10,239 nucleotides of DNA, taken from assembly GCA_031263875.1 (NCBI GenBank), contig JAISEX010000060.1, forward strand, positions 1 to 10,239, in the 5' to 3' direction. Numbering within the stretch: position 1 is the first letter of the stretch; each line of letters begins with the position of its first letter. The notes beneath the pieces are model-generated. The model saw only the letters and a program-made list of their open reading frames with translations. It ran no database searches and was not told the origin of the DNA. This DNA is from Eubacteriales Family XIII. Incertae Sedis bacterium. GTDB taxonomy: Bacteria; Bacillota; Clostridia; Peptostreptococcales; Anaerovoracaceae. Positions 7,155-10,239 of the stretch are shown piece after piece. Both the position numbers and the translations under genes were made by a program.

Positions 7155-7841
7155 CTAGCCCCCGATTTGCGACGACTCGATAACGCCCGGCGGGATCGTG
7201 TAGGTTTTCCCCTTGAAATCGATGACGCCTTCCTTGCGCATCAGATTCAGTTCGTGGGAGAGGGAGGTCCGGTCGACGCAGAGGTAATGGGCGAATTCTT
7301 CCTGATTCATGCCGATGCTGACCGTCTGGTCGGAGCGGCGCTCGCTCACGATGCTGAGGTAGGCCAGGACCCGGCCCCGGACGGTGCGGATGGACAGAAT
7401 GTCGGATTTGTACATGAGTTTGATGCTCTCGTCGGAGATGATCCGCGCGATGTGCGCGGACAGCTTCGCCGCCATTTTGGGCGAGGACGGTCCGCTGCGG
7501 ATCAGGTCGTCGTATCCCATCCACAGGACGCTGCCGGCTTGGTTCGCGATGATCGACGTGGGGCTCGTGCGAATGGAGGACGTGACGGACTCCAATTTTA
7601 CGATGAAATGCGGAGTTAGAACGCGGATGATCTGCTTCCGGCCGTCGAAATGATATTTTTCCTCCACCAGATTCCCCGCGGTCAATATCCCGATATTGCG
7701 CACGCTTTGGCCCTGATGCGTCAAAAACTCATTTTTGCCGAAGCGCTGACGCCACATATTGACGGATCGGGTGATGTGCAAAATCTCCTCGTCGGTAAAA
7801 TCTTTGAATAATTTTGATGTGCGCAGTATTTTTGCGTTCAT
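7155..7841 (-). CDS. Crp/Fnr-family transcriptional regulator
   Basis: The predicted protein has 228 residues. Start ATG is at 7841 on the minus strand, with only a weak GGA-containing site about 8 bases upstream. Residues about 12-115 form the cyclic-nucleotide-binding-like beta-roll (FTDEEILHITRSVNMW; EFLTHQGQSVRNIGILTAG; a long dimerisation helix follows at about 120-145). Residues about 150-220 form the winged helix: RVLAYLSIV (157-165), then the helix-turn-helix at about 178-207 (MNQEEFAHYLCVDRTSLSHE) and a wing ending GKTYTIPP. Only one cysteine (C188) is present, so it is not an Fe-S FNR; the usual cAMP-contacting RxS pocket motif is not evident, so the ligand is unknown. It is divergent from the aldehyde dehydrogenase, with 547 bases between their starts, and may autoregulate and control that gene; this is inference. 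The leader upstream is unusually long and structured. No terminator is visible after the stop. Confidence 0.9.
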   Translation of the reverse strand: MNAKILRTSKLFKDFTDEEILHITRSVNMWRQRFGKNEFLTHQGQSVRNIGILTAGNLVEEKYHFDGRKQIIRVLTPHFIVKLESVTSSIRTSPTSIIANQAGSVLWMGYDDLIRSGPSSPKMAAKLSAHIARIISDESIKLMYKSDILSIRTVRGRVLAYLSIVSERRSDQTVSIGMNQEEFAHYLCVDRTSLSHELNLMRKEGVIDFKGKTYTIPPGVIESSQIGG

Positions 7842-7938
7842 AGCGGTTTTCCGGTAATTTCGTTGTCGCGCATCCGCACTGCCGCATCGTGGCGCGGCGG
7901 GTTTCGCAGCTCGTTTCTGCCGTTGGCAGGCGGGGAGG

Positions 7939-8011
7939 CCGGCATGACTCCGGCGGCACTTAATAGTTTTATACTATCACCCCGGCAGCCAATAGTAGCA
8001 AGTCATGCCGG
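7939..8011. repeat. Perfect 11-bp inverted repeat in the crp-family leader
   Basis: CCGGCATGACT (7939-7949) and AGTCATGCCGG (8001-8011) are perfect inverted repeats separated by 51 bases, which themselves contain a small hairpin (ATAGT/ACTAT around 7965-7979). The right arm lies inside the left half of the larger foldback at 7983-8127, so this helix crosses the foldback's outer helix and the two would form a pseudoknot or exclude each other. Confidence 0.6.
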
Positions 8012-8127
8012 TCTTTTAACCAGTCTGCTTTGTTGGCAGAATCCTTACATGCAACCAGCATGCGCGGTTCTGCCGCCTCGCATACTGGTAAAAATCCTCG
8101 GCTCTTTGTTCCTACTATTAGCTGCCG
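7983..8127 (-). repeat. 145-base imperfect foldback, candidate structured leader RNA
   Basis: All helices are concentric about base 8055: CGGCAGCCAATAGTAG (7983-7998) with CTACTATTAGCTGCCG (8112-8127), 15 of 16; TTTT(a)ACCAGT (8014-8024) with ACTGGT(a)AAAA (8084-8094); GGCAGAA (8035-8041) with TTCTGCC (8068-8074); CATGC/GCATG (8048-8062) as the tip. The single outer mismatch becomes a G-U pair in a minus-strand transcript and a C-A clash in a plus-strand one, which favours RNA made towards the crp-family gene. It could be a cis-regulatory RNA or a foldback (MITE-like) insertion. Confidence 0.6.
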
Positions 8128-8130
8128 AGG
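8090..8130 (-). terminator. Terminator-like hairpin in the crp-family leader
   Basis: Read on the minus strand, CCTCGGC (8130-8124) pairs with GCCGAGG (8102-8096) over a 21-base loop and is followed directly by ATTTTT. This resembles an intrinsic terminator, though the loop is large and the stem short. It begins about 45 bases after the presumed leftward start site and shares 8124-8127 with the outer helix of the foldback, so it may be an attenuator. On the plus strand there is no T-run after the stem. Confidence 0.4.
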
Positions 8131-8148
8131 CGATAAAAATATACGAAA

Positions 8149-8174
8149 GAGAATGTTCTATTAAGAACATTCTC
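8149..8174. promoter_or_regulatory. 26-bp palindrome, probable operator
   Basis: Perfect 11-base arms GAGAATGTTCT (8149-8159) and AGAACATTCTC (8164-8174) flank ATTA. No T-run follows on either side, so it is more like a protein binding site than a terminator. It lies immediately downstream of a leftward extended -10 element (8182-8190) and would cover the start of the leader of the crp-family gene. The binding protein is unknown; the divergent Crp/Fnr-type regulator is one candidate, although the site does not look like the classical TGTGA- or TTGAT-type Crp/Fnr box. Confidence 0.6.
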
Positions 8175-8181
8175 CCTCGAA

Positions 8182-8190
8182 ATTATAGCA
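8182..8190 (-). promoter_or_regulatory. Extended -10 promoter reading towards the crp-family gene
   Basis: On the minus strand the sequence is TGCTATAAT, a consensus -10 with the TGn extension. No good -35 is seen at the usual distance, as is tolerated in extended -10 promoters. Transcription would start near 8175, at the edge of the palindrome, giving a leader of about 330 bases before ATG 7841. A weaker rightward promoter (TTAAGA 8161-8166, 17-base spacer, TATAGC 8184-8189) overlaps the same site and could serve the aldehyde dehydrogenase. Confidence 0.5.
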
Positions 8191-8289
8191 TATAGTGAAT
8201 CCTGACGGCTGAAATACCCGGGCCGTTTCCGCCATAACTTTGCGCTCTTTGCATAAGGGTTTTGCGCACTTGCGCGATACGTGCCCGCT

Positions 8290-8320
8290 GCTTTTGCGCG
8301 AAAGCGCGCTTCGCAAAAGC
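8290..8320 (+). other. Hairpin in the leader of the aldehyde dehydrogenase gene
   Basis: GCTTTTGCG (8290-8298) and CGCAAAAGC (8312-8320) are perfect 9-bp arms around a 13-base GC-rich loop that can also pair internally (GCGC/GCGC). The motif TTTTGCGC recurs nearby (8259-8266). There is no T-run, so it is not an obvious terminator. It ends 68 bases before the start codon. Confidence 0.4.
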
Positions 8321-8388
8321 CGCAAAAGTGTGGCGAATAAACGAGTGGGCAAGACCAAAGAATTACCGGAAATCGGAGGAATGTACGA

Positions 8389-9870
8389 ATGGAACACCGG
8401 CACATCAGAAATTTTATCGACGGCGAATGGAGAGAAAGCCTGTCGGGAGATAGGAAAGCGGTCATCAATCCCGCGACGGGAGAGGAGATCGCGACGCACA
8501 CGAACAGCGCGGCGGAGGATGCCCGGAGCGCGATCGAATCCGCACGGAAAGCCTTCGACGGGAGCGGCGAATGGCGCCGCATGGACGCGCAGAAACGAGC
8601 GGATATTATCTTCAAAATCGCGGACAAGATCGAGGAACGCGCCGGCGAGCTCGCCCGCGCCGAGTGCCTCAATAACGGGAAGCCGCTTCGCGAGGCCGAG
8701 GCCGACGTTTCCGACGCCGCCCATTGCTTCCGCTATTACGCCGGGCTGATCACGAAGCCGCACGGCAGTGTCTACAACGTCAACGAGAGTTTCGGGAAAA
8801 TGCGGTCGTTTACCGTGCGGGAGCCCATCGGCGTCTGCGGCCTGATTACGCCGTGGAATTACCCGCTTCTGATGGGCATCTGGAAGATCGCGCCCGCACT
8901 TGTCGCGGGAAACTGCATCGTCTATAAACCCAGTTCCAACACGCCGCTGTCGTCGGGCATACTGTTTGAAATCTTCGACGAAATCGGCTTGCCTCGCGGT
9001 ACGGCGAATATGGTCATCGGCCCCGGAAGCAGCGTGGGGACGACGCTCGCGGAGAGCGGCGATGTGGACATGGTCACCTTTACGGGCAGCACGGAAGTCG
9101 GGCAGGATATCGCGCGGCGGGCGGCGGGCAGCCTTAAAAAAATCGGGCTCGAGCTGGGCGGCAAGTCGCCGAATATCATATTCGCCGACGCCGATCTGGA
9201 GGGCGCCGTCGAATGGGCGATGATCGGCATATTCTTCAATCAGGGCGAAGTCTGCTCGGCGGGAAGTCGCATCATTATCGAAAAATCGCTGGAAAAGCAG
9301 TTTATGAAACGCTTTGCGGAGCGGGCGGAAGCGATCACGCTCGGCAATCCGCTCGATAATCCGGACATGGGCCCGCTGATTTCCGAATCGCATATGAACA
9401 CGGTCCTGAAGTATATCGAGATCGGTAAGGCCGAAGGCGCGCGGTGCGTGTGCGGCGGCTACCGTTACACGGAAGGGCCGTGCGCAAGCGGATTTTTCGT
9501 GCGGCCGACCATTTTTGACCAGTGCACGCCCGACATGCGGATCGTGCGGGAGGACATATTCGGCCCCGTCGCGACCGTGCAGACGTTTGAAACGGAAGAC
9601 GAAGCGATACGGATCGCGAACGACAGCGAGTACGGACTGGCCGGCGCCGTTTTCACCACCGACGGCGCGCGGGCGCTCCGCGTCGTGGACGAACTCCGCG
9701 CGGGCATCACGTGGGTCAACTGCTACAACCCGTGCTTCACCGAGGCCCCGTGGGGCGGCTACAAAAAATCGGGCATCGGCCGCGACCTCGGCGTAGAAGG
9801 CTTCGAAGAATACCAGGAAGTAAAACAGGTCAACATCAATTTGACGCCCGGACCCATCGGCTGGTACTGA
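8389..9870 (+). CDS. NAD(P)+-dependent aldehyde dehydrogenase, betaine-aldehyde-dehydrogenase-like
   Basis: The predicted protein has 493 residues, the normal ALDH-superfamily size. ATG 8389 has GGAGG at 8375-8379, 9 bases upstream; an ATG at 8381 is in another frame. Seen in order: FIDGEW near the N-terminus; TPWNYP with the oxyanion-hole N157; coenzyme-binding K180 (YKPSSNTP); FTGSTEVG (231-238) with G233 and G238; general base E255 in LELGGKSPN; nucleophile C289 in NQGEVCSAGSR; EDIFGPV; and APWGGYKKSGIGRDLG followed by a C-terminus ending EVKQVNINLTPGPIGWY. That tail and the CFTEAPWGG context resemble GbsA-type betaine aldehyde dehydrogenases, which oxidise betaine aldehyde to glycine betaine in the cytoplasm. 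Substrate specificity is inferred, and related enzymes use other amino- or aliphatic aldehydes. No choline dehydrogenase partner is in the window. Regulation may come from the divergent Crp/Fnr-type gene and the palindrome at 8149-8174. Confidence 0.92.
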   Translation: MEHRHIRNFIDGEWRESLSGDRKAVINPATGEEIATHTNSAAEDARSAIESARKAFDGSGEWRRMDAQKRADIIFKIADKIEERAGELARAECLNNGKPLREAEADVSDAAHCFRYYAGLITKPHGSVYNVNESFGKMRSFTVREPIGVCGLITPWNYPLLMGIWKIAPALVAGNCIVYKPSSNTPLSSGILFEIFDEIGLPRGTANMVIGPGSSVGTTLAESGDVDMVTFTGSTEVGQDIARRAAGSLKKIGLELGGKSPNIIFADADLEGAVEWAMIGIFFNQGEVCSAGSRIIIEKSLEKQFMKRFAERAEAITLGNPLDNPDMGPLISESHMNTVLKYIEIGKAEGARCVCGGYRYTEGPCASGFFVRPTIFDQCTPDMRIVREDIFGPVATVQTFETEDEAIRIANDSEYGLAGAVFTTDGARALRVVDELRAGITWVNCYNPCFTEAPWGGYKKSGIGRDLGVEGFEEYQEVKQVNINLTPGPIGWY

Positions 9871-10016
9871 GGCGCGTGTCCTGAAAATCTGTTTTTGCGG
9901 GCGATAAGCGTGGTCAGCAACCCAAAACTCGTCTGTCACCCGCGGCCAGTGAGCGTAGCGAACATAAGCCGCAATCCCGCAGACCGAGGGACTGGAGCTT
10001 CCGTGTAAATGATTTG
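9871..10016. other. Gene-free region after the aldehyde dehydrogenase
   Basis: No gene and no convincing intrinsic terminator is visible; a T-run at 9893-9897 is not preceded by a GC-rich stem. The segment leads into repeat copy 4. Confidence 0.45.
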
Positions 10017-10239
10017 GGCGCATGGGGCTGTCTGAAAGAAGATAAAAGAACCGTATTGTTAAAAATTTAGCAATCCGGCCATCTCAAACATAATCAGCCA
10101 GCCCCACCGGGCTCTGCGGGGCTCCGGCCGCCTGTTTTACGCGGCTTTAGCCGCAGTGTAAAACAGGACAGCGAAGCGAACGAAGTGAGCGGAGGAGAGA
10201 GCGCAGCGAACGTTGCTTCGCGGCTGCTACCGCACCCCT
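10017..10239 (-). repeat. Dispersed modular repeat, copy 4 (opposite strand, different core, runs off window)
   Basis: Read on the minus strand, the copy gives block A from the window edge (AGGGGTGCGGTAGCAGCC, GCGAAGC), a variable segment, block B (CCGGAGCCCCGCAGAGCCC then GGTGGGGC) and the end block GGGGC...GCCCCATGCGCC. Between block B and the end block the core is unrelated to that of copies 1-3: it is bounded by TGGGGCTG (10023-10030) and CAGCCCCA (10099-10106), with 12 of 13 terminal bases inverted. The variable segment carries a hairpin at 10131-10167. Confidence 0.78.
10131..10167. repeat. 16-bp hairpin inside repeat copy 4
   Basis: CCTGTTTTAC (10131-10140) pairs with GTAAAACAGG (10158-10167), and GCGGCT (10141-10146) pairs with AGCCGC (10149-10154), leaving a TT loop and a 3-base bulge. 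No T-run follows on either strand. Copies 2 and 3 lack this hairpin at the equivalent place, so it looks like an insertion into the framework. Confidence 0.65.

Noticed and set aside
6852..7619. Plus-strand ORF of 255 codons across repeat copy 3 and the crp-family gene
   Set aside because: Its first part translates repeat DNA and its second is antisense to the regulator; no family resemblance.
7155..7841. Oxygen-sensing FNR assignment
   Set aside because: Only one cysteine is present, so the Fe-S ligand set is missing.
8149..8174. LexA (SOS) box
   Set aside because: The Gram-positive box is GAAC-N4-GTTC; here the half-sites are in the opposite order (GTTC-N6-GAAC).
8161..10023. Minus-strand ORF of 620 codons opposite the aldehyde dehydrogenase
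   Set aside because: It is fully antisense to a gene with all ALDH catalytic motifs; its translation is arginine-, histidine- and aspartate-rich with no domain, the usual shadow of GC-rich codons.

Overview
The window looks like bacterial chromosome from an uncultured or little-studied organism with moderately GC-rich coding DNA. The addB gene points to an AddAB/RexAB-type recombination system, which is typical of Bacillota but not exclusive to them, so the phylum is an inference. There is no rRNA, tRNA, CRISPR array or recognisable transposase. Five protein genes are well supported.

Layout from left to right: a partial dispersed repeat (1-82); a KilA-N domain gene (245-1084) with its own good sigma70-type promoter; a second repeat copy (1171-1361); a probable two-gene transcription unit made of an acyl-CoA synthetase (1493-3130) and, 8 bases later, a full-length addB (3139-6669); a gene-free stretch with a third repeat copy (6670-7154); a Crp/Fnr-family regulator on the minus strand (7155-7841); a 547-base divergent intergenic region packed with dyad symmetries (7842-8388); a betaine-aldehyde-dehydrogenase-like NAD(P)+ aldehyde dehydrogenase (8389-9870); and a fourth repeat copy in the opposite orientation, running off the right edge (10017-10239).

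How the genes work together: the acyl-CoA ligase and addB are probably co-transcribed but have unrelated jobs, and addA is not next to addB. The Crp/Fnr regulator and the aldehyde dehydrogenase are divergent, so the regulator may control itself and the dehydrogenase through the region between them. That region holds a 26-bp palindrome beside an extended -10 element, and a 145-base foldback structure. The KilA-N gene is lower in GC by eye and sits between two same-orientation repeat cores, as expected of an acquired gene.

The most unusual content is non-coding. A modular intergenic repeat separates the gene blocks. Its conserved framework is constant, but its core is in one orientation in copies 1 and 2, inverted in copy 3, and replaced by an unrelated sequence in copy 4. 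Inside addB there is a five-unit, 27-base, in-frame tandem repeat built from CTTGAC/GTCAAG half-sites. I do not see a complete new defence or metabolic system; the repeat family and the crp leader are the best leads.
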